A stretch of DNA of 64,000 nucleotides from Sapria himalayana (GCA_029783825.1 JAREIK010002623.1:110152-174151), one strand, 5' to 3'. Counted from the stretch's first letter, positions 1 through 11,785 are shown. Notes: generated by a model not told the origin, from the sequence alone. Program-made: numbers and translations.

Positions 1-115
1 TAGTAGTAGCGGCGGCGGCAACAGTAGCAGCAATGACAGTGGTAGTAGCAATAGCATGAGCAATAGTAGCAGCGGCGGCTGTAGTAGCAACACCAGGAGA
101 AAAAGTAGCAGTGGT
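1..115. repeat. Degenerate GTA/GCA trinucleotide array (5' half)
   Basis: The DNA is built of GTA, GCA, GGC and CAA triplets with no fixed order. The same kind of array occurs inside each long copy of module Q (near 11.7, 30.2 and 55.7 kb). Its continuation is at 2875-2899, so the solo LTR at 116-2874 has split it. It could be translated as an alanine/valine/serine-rich peptide in several frames on both strands, which is what a triplet repeat gives and is not evidence for a gene. Confidence 0.85.
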
Positions 116-881
116 TGTAACACCCATTTTCAAACACATTTCATTCAAACCATTTCAAATATGTGGAAGCATTTTTTTTTGTTTGCTACGGTAGACCCAT
201 AAACATTTAACAATTCACTTACAAAATAGCATACCATGCCTTTCAAAATATTACATAACATTGTTTCATAATTTACTATTTTTAAAATACAAAATAAAGT
301 CATGCTCAAATTGATATTAATGCATATGACGGAGCATACTCCTTAATTCTTTCTCAGTGACTCTGTGCTTCTCGATCTTGCCTCTTCCCCCTTACACTGT
401 CTATCACTCGGTACCTACGCATTGGTAAAACAATAGGCTAAGAATTTTCATGCTTAGTGGTTCTATACAAATCCATTCTTTAGTTTCAGTTAAAACAAAT
501 CATGCAATTTAGCAATTCAATACTTTCAAACCTTTATGAATAATTAATGTAATTATAATACATATACTTGTTATATATACAATCAGTTACAATTCATTAA
601 TCATCCCAAAATACACTTTCATATTTAATAAATCATGCTTTAATCAAATCATGCATTTTACAATGCTCTTTTCAATTTCAATATTTCACAATTTCAAATC
701 AATTCAAATATACTCACAAATTCATTTCAGTTATGCAATTCAATTCATTTTTACAATTCAATTCAGTAATGCCAATTAGTTCAATTATGCCAATCAGTTC
801 AATTATGGCCATCAGTTCAATTATGCCGTTGATGAATTTAACCTTTGCCTTCGCTATACCAGATATCAGAGTCACCGGCAT

Positions 882-1001
882 GGTCCCGCTGGGCTATAGG
901 CCGGTATAAAAATAGTTTTATAACATAGTATTGTCCCGCTGGGCTACTGACTAGTTATAACAATCAAATTGTGAACACTATCGATACGGTCCCGCTGGGC
1001 T
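882..1001 (-). repeat. Three spaced GCCCAGCGGGAC motifs inside the solo LTR
   Basis: GTCCCGCTGGGCT occurs at 883-895, 933-945 and 989-1001, about 50-56 bp apart, and is the most G+C-rich sequence in the LTR. Each copy sits in a partly similar context, so this is a decayed tandem of about 50-bp units. Read on the element's own strand the motif is AGCCCAGCGGGAC. I recall similar motif clusters in Tekay-type LTRs; the function is unknown. Confidence 0.8.
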
Positions 1002-2466
1002 GCTGATTGGAGTGACATATCAATAAAATCATTCGTAGTACTGCTATTTTGACTCCTATTGGTATACCAATCTATTCTTAATACGAACCAAATGGTTAAT
1101 ATTCTATTAAGGGCGTTCAAATCTTTTATAGTAAAGTACAATACAATTTATATATTTCTATAAATAGTTCACTTTTAATAATCATGAAATTTTTATATGC
1201 AACATTTATAATCATTTTCTTCAAATCATTTAAAACCATTCAATATGGCTTTCTTATTCATTTAGAACAAGTATTTCAAATATTGAAACGAGAATAAGAA
1301 AAGGTAGAACAAACATTCAAAAACTTGAAACAAGGAATGGAAGTAGATAGAACAAACCCAAAAATATTGTCGTCCTTTAATTCCAGTTCTCGGAATCTCG
1401 ACCTCAACTTGGACTTTCCTCCCCGTTAATCCCTAATCCAGCGCACATATTTCACCATCAACGAATAACCAAAGAAAAATCATTTGTGCATTCTAGGATT
1501 TTTGGTTAGAGTTGTCTACCCAATACACCTTCACTTGCCAAATTTCTTTGGCGATAATTGAGTCATATTTAGCTTATATATCCTTCACGAAAATTATAGC
1601 TCTATTAGTCTATTTGTAGTAAGAATTTTAATTATTTAATTTGGATCACCCAAACACAAGTTATGGCATTTTTATGCCAAACTAGTCGGTATGCCCAATT
1701 CACTAGGTTACCTACTGTTTTTCTCAATTTTAGGGATCTTAACTCCATAAATTGGTAGTGGTCCCTTCTACTCATTTGAATATATGGTTCTAATGTTTTC
1801 CCTACAATTGGAATTATCCAATTTGGATCCCAAAAACTCAAGTTATGGAATTTTATATTCAGACTACTCTAATTTTCAAAACAGAAGCAGATTTTTTTTT
1901 CTTGCACATAGCTCCCCTTTTTAAGGATTTATGGACACTTTGGGGTTATAAATTGTATACCATTCCTTCAAGTAAATTATTCTCCTAGAAGTCTCGTTTA
2001 CCCATAAATTTGAATCACTCAATTCGGATAAGAAATGATTAAGTTATGGCCAAAACAAAAACATAGGTTTTGGAAAATTTTGACAGCATCTCATTTGAAC
2101 TACCATAAATTCACTCTTCGTGATTTTCATCCAAAACACCTCAAAATTCAGAATAAATCATGTCAATCACTATTAATAACATCCTAATATCATCCTAAAC
2201 CAATCACAAGCAAATCCCATGGATGATTTAGGGTTTTTCGAACTCAACATCATAAAAAATAAATTCTAGAGTTTATTCACTTACCTTGAATCACTTGGAA
2301 AACCCTTGGCCTAGCCTTCTCCTTGAACAACCTTATAAATTCTTGCACAAATCTCTTGATTTATTCTACAAAACCCTAGCTTCCTCTCTTTGCTCATCTC
2401 TTCTCTCCCAAACACGTTTTTTTTTTAATGAGCTCTTGGAAACCCTTGGTCTTTAAATCAAATTCC

Positions 2467-2541
2467 TCATATAAGGCCTTCCTGCAAAGCCCATTTGGAC
2501 TTAAGTCTCTTAATTTGGTCTTTAAATCACTTCTTATATAA
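2467..2541 (-). promoter_or_regulatory. Duplicated TATA-box segment of the solo LTR
   Basis: On the minus strand AGGCCTTATATAAGAAG (2529-2545) contains a good plant TATA box. A second version, AAGGCCTTATATGAG, lies at about 2467-2481. Both belong to a direct duplication of about 65 bp that also repeats the words AAAGCCCATTTGGA and CTTTAAATCA. If active, U3 would run from 2874 to about 2500 and the transcript would head toward lower coordinates. The orientation call for the LTR depends partly on this. Confidence 0.55.
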
Positions 2542-2874
2542 GGCCTTGGTTAGCCTACAAAGCCCATTTGGATTTATGTTATCCCCAAATACTATATAGC
2601 CCATACATCCTTCTATTTGCACTTCAAATATTCTCATATCCACTCTTAGATACATAAACATATTCACAAATGACCTTTAGGTCCTGATTTTATAAGTTTC
2701 TACTTTTGCCCTTGACACATGGGTACATTTTCGGGTTTAATCGTTTAAATCACTTATCAAATAACAATTAATATTCATTTAATAATTTTCAAAAATACCC
2801 ATGTTCGACTCAATTTATAACTGAATATATAATAAAATTATAAAAAAATTATAGGGTATTTTTGGGGCCTTACA

Positions 2875-3904
2875 GTGGTGGTGGCAGTAGCAGTAGCAAA
2901 GGCTATATATACGTACGTATATACGCACAAATATTACTATAGTATTTGTACATATAATACTACAATATTATATGTACATATATACTGAGTATATACATAC
3001 ACAGTATATATGTACATAAAATACTACAGTAATATATGATCATATACACTATAGTATATATGAACATATATACTATAGTATTATATATTTATCAAAACAT
3101 AACTTTTTTTAATTTTTTTTTCATTTTATTCACTGATTTAAATTTCATACAAATATGGTACCTCATTATTCTCTATATGATGTTTGTATAAGTAAAAGAA
3201 TTTTTTATTAGACATGATGCACCGCGACTCGGACAGCTTTGTAGCAGTAGAAAGATGGTGATCAGAGGAGCTAAAGAAGAGAAAGCAACATCAATGCACT
3301 AATATATTATACTTTATGTACTATCAGTAGATACATTAATGAATAAGATGTAATAAAATTTTGTTGTCTTTCTTTTAAATATGTAAGACAAGGGTTGCTT
3401 AGATTGGAGTTATTCAAAATTATTATTCTAATAATTTTTTCATCATTTTGTGTTCCACATTAGCATGGTGGAGTGCTCCATTTTTCTAGGTTCAAGTTTC
3501 TTATTTATTTGTTAATGTTTACTACTACAGTTGATCAGTCTATATTTCATTTGCCAGTTCTTTGTTAGCTTGACAGCTCAGTCATGGCGGGGCAGAGCAT
3601 GCCCCTTATAAGCCTTGGGACCGGGAGAGTGTTTTGGTTGAGAGGAGGCAAGATGCGAACTTTGATGCTCCAAGCCTACCTCGTGGCTCCTCTTCCATGT
3701 TTTTCTCTAATAGTTTTCAGAGATATTTTCTAAAATTTAAATATTCTTCGTATTTCATATTTATGTTGATAGAGAAGTAATCTGTCATCTTTTTGAAGTA
3801 TAAATGGGATCATACTAATTTGTTGTAGTTTTGTGTCATCTTTGTGAATTATAAATGGGATAATATTAATTTGTTGTAGTTTTGTATCATCCGAGGTTAG
3901 GTGA
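2875..3904 (+). repeat. Module Q copy, inverted orientation (fourth copy)
   Basis: After the end of the trinucleotide array (2875-2899) the sequence runs through a short TATATACGTACGTATA tract. It then matches 55.9-56.8 kb in the same orientation and 29.1-30.0 kb in reverse. The conserved core at about 3155-3365 includes ATGGTACCTCATT, a segment around ATGATGCACCGCGACTCGG and AATAAGATGTAATAAAATTT. A plus-strand reading of the core gives MMHRDSDSFVAVERW before a stop, which I cannot assign to a family. A more G+C-rich stretch at 3590-3700 is shared with the other long copies. No intact gene is seen. Confidence 0.75.
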
Positions 3905-4888
3905 TTATATATACATACATATAATACTGTAGTATATACGTACATATATACTGTAGTATATAGTGCATATATATTGAGTATATATGTACGTATATATTGA
4001 GTATATATGAATGTATATATTGAGTATATATGCATGTATATACCGAGTACATATATACCCAGTATATACGTGCATATAAACTTAGTATATACGTGCATAT
4101 ATACTCAGTATATACGTGCATATATTCTTGGTATATACGTACGTATATACTAGGTATATACGCACGTATAAACTCGGTATATACGTACTATAAACTCGAT
4201 ATATACATACGTATATAATCGGTACATACGTATGTATATACTTGGTATATACATACGTATGTACTTAGTTTATACACACTTATGTGCTGTAGTATATAAC
4301 TACGTATATACTAAGTATATACGTACATATATAATATAGTATGTATGTATGTATATACTATAGTATATGTACATATAATACTACAGTATTATATGTAAAT
4401 ATATACTTAGTATATGCGTATATTTATACATAGTATATATGCACATATAAACTTTGTATATACATGCATATGCTCAGTATATATGTGTGTATGTACTCGG
4501 TATATACGTACTATATACTATGTATATATGTACTATATACTTGGTATATACGTACTATATACTTGGTATATACGTACTTTATACTCGGTATAAACGTACT
4601 ATATACTATGTTTATACATACTATATACTCTGTATATATGTAAATATATACTCGGTATATACGTACCTATATACTTGGTATATACATAAATATATACTCG
4701 GTATATACATACTTATATACTCGGTATATACATACTTATATACTTGGTATATACGTACTTATATACCCAGTATATATGCACACATATACTATAGTATATG
4801 AACATATAATACAGTAGTATTATATGTGCATATAATATTTTAGTATTAAATGTACGTAGATATCGAGTATATATGTACTTAGTATATA
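3905..4888. repeat. 23-bp near-palindromic TATATACGTACGTATATAC minisatellite
   Basis: Roughly forty units of about 23 bp, of the form gtatatacgtac-kyatatactyg, occupy this stretch. Clean examples run from 4090 to 4190 and from 4640 to 4760. Period 23 also shows in the translation, where the peptide pattern recurs every 23 residues (three DNA units). Each unit is close to a palindrome centred on ACGT, so both strands and all frames give Y/I/T-rich pseudo-peptides. Short blocks of the same unit lie inside Q1 (12298-12372), Q2 (about 30990-31055) and Q3 (about 54930-55020). Confidence 0.85.
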
Positions 4889-7800
4889 TGAATTTCAGCC
4901 GAGACCCGACCCACTATCCCGACACCCGACCCAATCCCAACGGGAAAAAGAAAATTCAAATATAATTGAATTTCAGCCGTTGGATTCGCCTCCAATGGCT
5001 AGGGGGCAGAATCCGACGGTCTTGGTGATTCTGCCCCCTAAATATATATTAAAAATTCAAAAAAATAATAAAAAAATATCTTTTTTTATAAAAAATTAAT
5101 ATCTTTAATCTATAAATTCTATCCCCCTCCCTATAACATTTATGTTTTTCAAAACATAAATTCTCTCAAAACATTCTCTCTGACATAAACCGTGCATCTC
5201 TCTCTCTTGGGCCTCGGGATTTTGCTTTCGGCTTAGATTTTCGTGAAACTCGACTTGAGTTTTAATCATCAGAGCTTGCTACGGTGCACCTTGCACCTGA
5301 CTGACCACATTGCTTTTACTGGGTAATTTATTTTACGTTGTTTTTCACTTTCTCTCTCTAAAGTTTCTCTCTCTTGAAAAAAATAGGAAAAATAAAAAAC
5401 ATAAAAAATGAAAAATACACCTGACACGTATTTTAATTTGGAAAATGAAAATGTTACACAGAGGTCCGAAGCTGCTGAAACTTTGGTTTCTCCAGTCGTC
5501 TCAACTCATTCCCAAAGTTCTAAAAAACAAAAAACTAGGAGGACTTCTGTAGTTTGGACTCATTTTAAAATCATAACACAAAAAAATGTAAGGGGTGAGG
5601 AACAAGAAATGGCACAGTGCAAATATTGTATGAGACTTTTAACATGCAAGAGTTAATTTGGGACTGGACACCTTAAGAGGCATGCCGAATTATGCACCAA
5701 AAAATAAGGACCCTTAGATCCTAGGCAAACCCAACTTGGTACTACATTTTTTGAGACTGAATCGAGTTCAGTCTCAAAGTTTACTCCCTTCGTATACTCC
5801 AGCGAGTTGGGTAGGGATGGCATGGCCAGGCTCATCACATTGATGGGTCTTCCGATCAGATTTTCGGAAGATCCGAGGGTAGTGCGCATCATGCAGACTT
5901 ATTTTCAGCCTTCCTAACGTAGGATTCCTAGGTCCACATCTAGGAATGACATACTAAAGATATATAAGTTAGAAAAACAAAAAATAATTAAGGAATTTAT
6001 GGCATATAGTGGAGTGGTGTCCGTGACGTCCGATATATGGACAAGTCACGATGATTCTTCTTATTCATGTCTCACGAGTCACTGTGTAGATTCTAACTGG
6101 ACAATCAATAAAAAAAAATTTAGGATTCACTGAGATTCTTCATCCTCATGATGGCCTGGTCATTTTTGAGTGTATGATGAAAATATTTAGGGAATATAAA
6201 ATTCAAAATAAAATTTTTAGTGTCACATTCGATAATGCTTCTAATAATGGCGTAGCGATCAATATGTTTGTTAGAAATATTAGAGACGCACCATTTGGAG
6301 AGATCTTTCATCTCAGATGCATGTGTCACGTGATTAACCTGATTGTTCAAGTGGGTATGAAGGTGTGTTCCCCCGCGTTGGAAAATATACGCAATGAACT
6401 CAAGTATATTCGCACTCCTCGCAGACAACAAGAGTTTGGTAGTCTCTGTTTGTCTGCGAATCTTAAGAAGAAGAAATTCCAATCGGATGTGAGACATCGT
6501 TGGAATTACACATACCTGATGTTGGAATCATGTGTTGGATACGAACACGTGATATCCGACTACGTCAATAGTAAGAGTGACGAACTTATTATTGACGACA
6601 CTGTTTGGGCTTCAGGAATTTCATTTATGAAATTCCTGAAGATATTTTATGACACGACGAACATGTGTTCGTCGATTTATACGCCCACCACTTGCATTGC
6701 ACTCCGGTGCATCTGCAATATTAGTAGCATGTTTAGGATATATCGAGCTGACCCGACGCTTAGCCATATGGTTGCAGAGATGGAGACCAAGTACTTGTAG
6801 TACTAGTCTACCATTCCATCTCTTTATTGCCTCGCTGCATGCATGGACCCTAGGGCTAAGGTGGAAGGGGTAGAAAACACCTGACTTTCATTTCCTCGTG
6901 CATGAACCTGGAAGAGCCACCTGAAGGGTTCATTCACGAGAAGTTGCCTGACCTGTTCACATACTACGATACTAGGTATGGTGGTGGTGGTGGTGAGACT
7001 GTGATTACAGACATTGATACCTTGTTCGGAGATGACGATTATTCCATTCAGCTAGCGAGGGGGAAACATAGGGGTTGACCATCACATAGGAACGAGCTGT
7101 CTCGGTACTTAGATACCGATTACTGCTCAATCCTATCACATTCTGATACTAAGAATCTTGATTTATTACAGTGGTGGAAATCATATGAGTCCACCTATCC
7201 CGTGCTATCTAGGATGGCATGGGATCTACTGACTCCTCCGGTGTCGAGCGTAGCATCGGAGTCTGCTTTTTCTGTTGAAGTGAACGTGATTTCGGATAGA
7301 AGATCGAGATTACGTCCAGATATGGTTGAGGCCTTGGCATGTTTGAAGGATTGGGAGGAATCGAGGTTTAGCATCCATGATCGTGCTGGAGCCGGTACTA
7401 GGACAGACACTACAGTCGCATCCACATCCACTACGATGGCGGAGGAGTTGATTGCCGATGATGATGATCCATATGATACTGATCTTAATGTTGTGGCTGA
7501 TGATTCTCATGATATGCCGATTGATGATTGATGATGATCTGTTATTTTTTGTTTTCGATGTTTTTTTATTGATTGTATTTGTACACTTTGTTTGTACGTT
7601 GTGTTGAAACTTATACTTGTTATGTTCGGACCATTAGTTTTCAAATGGATGATTGGTAATTTTTCATTTGTGTTGTTTAATTTTTTTTTAATTTTTATTT
7701 GTAGCTTTTACTAACATAATTTATTGATTTATTTTGTTTTCAATTTAAATTTTATATTAAACATTAATAACTTTAATATATAAATAATAAATATAATAAA

Positions 7801-8197
7801 AGTTAAACAAATTTCAATTTGGAAAAAAAAAATTTCTAAACTTTGTTATTTTATTTAATTTTAATTTTTAACATTTATAAAATTATTTATATTTAATATT
7901 GTACTGTACACCTACACCTAAGCTGTTATGCATTACAATATATAAATTTTTAAAAAAAATAAAAAAAAAATTTTTGCCAATCGGGTCTCGGGTCAGGGTC
8001 TGCCACTGCCCGGCTGCCCCGGCCCGTATGGACAGGCCGGGCCCGAGCAGGCCAGCACGGCACGGCCTGCCGTGCCTATGGGCCGTGCCAGGCCCGGAAG
8101 TTTTTAAACCGTGCCGTGCCCGGCCCAGTACGGTGGCACGTTCGTGTCCTAAAAAAACCGGCCGGGCCGGCCAGGCCCTGCCCGTTTGACACCTCTA
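4889..8197 (+). mobile_element. Degenerate hAT transposon with one terminus missing
   Basis: The right end reads CCCGTTTGACACCTCTA at 8181-8197. Its complement TAGAGGTGTCAAACGGG resembles the TAGAGGTGGCCAAACGG termini of Dart-type plant hATs. About 220 bp of very G+C-rich subterminal DNA (7975-8197, repeated GGCCCGG/GCACGG words) precedes it, in strong contrast with the flanks. The left boundary starts near 4889 with GAGACCCGACCC, which matches the inner edge of the right subterminal region in reverse. The outer part of the left end, including the TIR, has therefore been lost, and no 8-bp target duplication can be shown. The element interrupts minisatellite/Q sequence, which resumes at 8198. 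Confidence 0.8.
5408..7531 (+). pseudogene. hAT transposase pseudogene (BED finger, RNase H-like core, hATC)
   Basis: Transposase of a plant Ac-type/RICESLEEPER-like hAT, reassembled across frames. The start is ATG 5408. A BED zinc finger (WTHFK, CKYC, then GHLKRHAELC) lies at about 5555-5690. The first catalytic Asp is in TSDIWTS (GAT at 6031). The second is in TFDNASNN (GAT at 6231) and is followed by RCMCHVINLIV. The C-terminal hATC dimerisation domain begins LLTPPVSSVASESAFS at about 7224 with a Glu at 7259, probably the third acidic residue, and continues to RLRPDMVEALACLKDW. In-frame stops occur at 5654, 5705 and 5915. The reading frame changes between 5917 and 6031, again near the A-run at about 6110, and again before 7202. 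The gene is plainly dead. The total of about 700 codons is normal for the family. Confidence 0.9.
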
Positions 8198-8510
8198 ATA
8201 TATACTGCAGTATTATATATTTATCAAAACATAATTTTTTTTATTTATATATTTTGATTTTATTGGCTTGTTTAAATTTCGTATAGATATGGTACCGCAT
8301 TGTTCCCCATATGAAGCTTATATAAGTGAAGATATTTTTTACTAGACATGTTGAACCATGACACGGACAGCTTTGTCGTAGCAGAAAGATTTTGATCAGA
8401 GGAGCAGAGAGAAAGAAAGCAACGTCAATACACGGATATATTATATTTTATGCATTATCGATAGATACATTGATGAATAAAATGAAATACAATTTTGTTA
8501 TATTTTTGTT
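8198..8510 (+). repeat. Partial module Q core beside a CACTA end
   Basis: The stretch from TTATATATTTATCAAAACATAA through ATGGTACCGCATTG to GATGAATAAAATG is colinear with 3085-3365 and 56010-56290 in the same orientation, and with 11400-11690 in reverse. It joins CACTA-type subterminal DNA at about 8510. The neighbouring CACTA end at 10608 has the mirror-image arrangement. Confidence 0.75.
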
Positions 8511-9748
8511 TGATTTATGTAAATTATTGAATCATAATAATTAAATAAATGATTTTATTTTTTGTTAATTATAAATTATTTGTTATAGTTTCAGTTTTAA
8601 TTCAATTTAATATAAAAATATTAAATTATTTAATTAAATATTTTGAAAAATAAAAAAAATTTTTGAAAATAGTTTTAGAATAAAAAAAGCTAGGGAATTT
8701 TCTATTGCTAATTTAGCTAAAGAATTTTCCCTTGCTAATTTAGCTAGAGAATTTTCCTTTGCTAATTTATCTAGAGAAATTATTATTTTAGCTAGAGATA
8801 TTACCGTCACTAAAACTTTAGCTAGGGACTATTTCCCTCGCTAATTTTTAGTGACGAGCACTTTAGATTAGGAAAGCTTTTGTCAACATATAAGTTTAGC
8901 GACGTAAAAGCCCCAATTAGCTAGGAAATTTTCCCTTACTAATTTAGCTAGGAAATTTTCAATTACTAATTTAGCTAGGAAAATTAATATTAAATATATA
9001 ATATTCGGTTATATATTTAAAGAGAATGATCAGTAGATACTATTTTGAAGGATAAAATGCAAGAAATAAAAGAAGTGAATGATGAGATGAAAGAAGTTAA
9101 GAATGCAATGCAAAAGCAGATATCTTATATAGAGTCATAGTTAATGGCCTTAACGTAGCAGATATCATACTAACTTCTACCAGAGAAACCATGCAGGAGA
9201 AGCAAGCACAAATGCTCTAGCTAATGATGAAGATGATGATTTAGATTTAAATGATTATATACTTATGTAATTTTTTTTTAAACTATGTAACTATTATATC
9301 AGAATAATTTCTAAATTGTTTTTACTTTTTGTTAATTATAAAAAATGGGTTATAGTATATGTTTTTATTCAATTTAATATAAATATTTAAAAATATGTAA
9401 TCAAATTTTTTGTAAAAAAATTAAATTGTAAAAATATATTTGGAATGAAAATGGCTAGAAATTTTTCCCTCCCTAATTTAGATAGGGAAGTTTCTATATA
9501 TATTAGGAAAAAAATATTAATTACTAATCTTAATTATGATCAAAAAATTAAGGGAAAAAATATAATTAGCTAGGGATTTATGTAATTCAAAAATTTGCTA
9601 GGGAATTTTTTTTCCATTAATATTTTGTGATAAGCACTTTAGCTATGGATAATTTACATCATAAATCCGTTGTTATTCTATTTTAATTTACGAATTTCTT
9701 ATAATAATTAAGGAAATATCCCTAGTTATTTTGGCTTTTTTTGTAATG
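8511..9748. mobile_element. CACTA-type transposon end (right terminus at 9748)
   Basis: The end reads TTTTTTTGTAATG, the complement of CATTACAAAAAAA, a near match to plant CACTA termini (CACTACAAAAA). Inside it are many degenerate copies of TTAGCTAGGGAATTTTCC in both orientations (8690-8990 and 9440-9680), as expected for subterminal transposase-binding repeats. Around 9050-9160 a plus-strand reading gives KEVNDEMKEVKNAMQKQ, possibly a coiled-coil relic of the C-terminal part of an element protein. No other terminus is identifiable to the left. The family placement is firm in kind but not proven by a TIR pair. Confidence 0.65.
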
Positions 9749-10607
9749 CTATATGTCTATCTGTCTATTCATCTACTTATCTATCTATCTTTCTTTCTAT
9801 TTATCTGTCTATTTATCTAACTGCCTATCTGCATATCTGCCTAATTGTCTAACTAACTAATTATCTATCTTTCTACATGTCTATCTATCTATCTATCTAT
9901 AGATTTGTTGAAATATCTATCTATATATTTGTCTATCTTTCTATCTATCTATCTATCTATCTCACTATCTATCTATCTATCTATCTATCTTTCTACCTAT
10001 TTAATTATCTATCTATCTATTAATTAGACTATATTTCTATCTTTAAATATCTCTATCTGCCTATCTATTAATTTGTATATCTCTATCTATCAATCTATCT
10101 TTCTATCTATATATCTGTGATTAATCTATATGTTTATCTATCTATCTGTCTATCTATCTATCTTTTTATCTGGCAATATTTTTATCTATCTATCTATCAT
10201 TTTATTTATCTATCTATCTATTTATCTATCTATATACTTTCCTATGTATCTTTTTCTCAATCAAACAATCTATCTATCTATTTATCTGTAAATCTAAATA
10301 ACTATCTATCTGTCTATCTATCTATCTGTTTATCTATATATATGTCTATCTATCTATCTGTCTATCTTTCTATATTTATGTTGCCTATATGTTTATCTTT
10401 CTATATACCTATCTTTTTATCTATTGATCTATCTATCTCAATCTATCTGACAATTTGTATATTAGTTTTTCTAGCTATTTATCTATCTATCAGTCTATCT
10501 ATCTATTTGTATATAGGTATATCTTTCTAATTGTCTATCTATCTATCTATCTATCTATATATCTCTATCTATTCATCTATCTATCAGACTATTTAACTAT
10601 CTTTCTA
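9749..10607. repeat. TATC tetranucleotide array (module M, first copy)
   Basis: Imperfect (TATC)n with scattered variants TGTC, TTTC, TATT and AATC. The C-rich orientation is on the plus strand. It is bounded exactly by a CACTA-type terminus on each side (9748 and 10608). Open frames here encode only IYLS-type repeats and are not genes. Confidence 0.95.
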
Positions 10608-11440
10608 CACTAATAGAAAAACCACATATAGTTAGGGATAATTCCCTAGCTAAATGAGCATTTTTTAACTAAACGAGATATAGCAATGGATTACTGACGG
10701 AGCGGTTCCCAATCTAAAGTGCTTCTCACTAAAATTTAGTGAATGAAAGTGTCACTGGCTAAAAATTTAGTGACGGAATAATCCCTTTCTAAAAAAATAA
10801 TTTCTTTCGCTAAATTAACTAGCTAAATGAGATTTTTACGTTGCTAAATGAAAATAATGATGAAAGATTTCCCAAGCTAAAGTGCTCATCGCTAAATATT
10901 AGCAATGGAAATAGTCCCTAGCTAAATAAATTTAGTGACTGAAAATCTGTTACTAAAATAAAGATATCCATATCTAAATTAGTTAGGAAAAATTACCTAG
11001 CTAAATTAGCAAGGAAATTTTCCCAAGCTTAATTAGCTAGGAAATTTCCCATACAAAATTTTCCCTAGCTTAATTAGCTAGGAAATTTCCCATAGGAAAT
11101 TTTCTCTAGCTTAATTAGCTATAAAATTTTCCCTAGCTAATTTAGCAAGGGGAATTTTTGCTAGCAAATTTAGCTAGAGGAAATTTTCTAAATTAGCTAG
11201 GGAATTTTACCTAGCTATTTTAATTTCAATACTATTTTCAGAATTTAATTTATTTTAAAATTTTTAATTAAAATAATTTAATATTTTTATATTAAATTGA
11301 TTAAAAACAAAAACTATAAATGATAATTTATAATTAACAAAAAATAAAATCATTTAAAACTTATTCTAATACAATATTTTACATAATTAAAATAAATAAA
11401 ATAACAAAATTTTATTACATCATATTCATCAATGTATCTA
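10608..11440. mobile_element. CACTA-type transposon end (left terminus at 10608)
   Basis: It begins CACTAATAGAAAAACC and has subterminal repeats to about 11230 (CCCTAGCTAAATTAGC, TAGCTAGGAAATTTTCC, TTTAGTGACGG-like words). The A+T-rich stretch at 11220-11440 matches 8510-8690 in reverse, and Q-core sequence follows. It is therefore the mirror image of the end at 9748 across the TATC array. The right-hand terminus was not found. Confidence 0.7.
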
Positions 11441-11702
11441 CCGATCGTGCATAAAGTATAACCTATCCATTCATTGATATTACTTTCTCTTCCTCTGTTC
11501 CTCTGATCACCATTTTTCTACTGTGACAAAGCTATCTGAGTCACGACACATCATGTCTAGTCAAAAATTCTTTCACTTATACAAGATTTGTATGGGGAAC
11601 AATGCGGTACCATATTTGTAAGAAATTTAAACTACTCAATCAAATCAAAATAAAAAAAAAAGTTATGTTTTGATATGTATATAATACTATAGTATATATG
11701 TA

Positions 11703-11785
11703 TATATCATCGCCGTCACCGCTGCCGCAACCACTGCTACTGCCATCGCTGCGACTGCTGCCGCAACTACTACTGCTGATAATAA
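11703..11785. repeat. Trinucleotide array in Q1 (short allele)
   Basis: About 80 bp of CTG/CCG/CTA/CAT triplets. The array occupies the same place as the 320-bp array in Q2 (30050-30370) and the 280-bp array in Q3 (55620-55895), so its length differs about fourfold among copies. Confidence 0.8.

Larger units (their letters stand above)
116..2874 (-). mobile_element. Solo LTR of a Ty3-gypsy (Tekay/Del-like) retrotransposon
   Basis: The element starts TGTAA and ends TTACA, giving TG...CA ends with a 5-bp inverted repeat. It is flanked by a 5-bp direct repeat GTGGT at 111-115 and 2875-2879. It is 2,759 bp long, with no internal coding region and no second LTR, so it is a solo LTR left by unequal recombination. 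I read it on the minus strand because there it begins TGTAAGGCCCCAAAAATACC and later has a TATA box, a segment with AGGAAGCTAGGGTTTT, and a stretch resembling TTTTGGCCATAACTT. From memory these are features of long Tekay/Del-lineage LTRs. Family placement is by recognition and was not searched. The insertion lies inside the trinucleotide array of a Q module and must be younger than it. Confidence 0.85.

Noticed and set aside
3590..3700. G+C-richer stretch with CCTTATAAGCCTTGGGACC as a tRNA or SINE head
   Set aside because: I could not find A and B boxes at correct spacing, or a cloverleaf.
3730..4801. Tyrosine/isoleucine-rich frames on both strands
   Set aside because: They come from the 23-bp TATATACGTAC minisatellite, which is palindromic and stop-poor.
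7195..7510. Minus-strand frames at 7195-7431 and 7310-7510
   Set aside because: Antisense shadows of the hATC region of the transposase pseudogene.
7899..8189. 96-codon frame rich in Pro, Arg and Gly at the right end of the hAT element
   Set aside because: It lies across the G+C-rich subterminal region and TIR; the composition explains the openness.
9050..9270. Coiled-coil-like frame as a live gene
   Set aside because: Stops interrupt it after about 25 codons, and it lies inside CACTA subterminal DNA.
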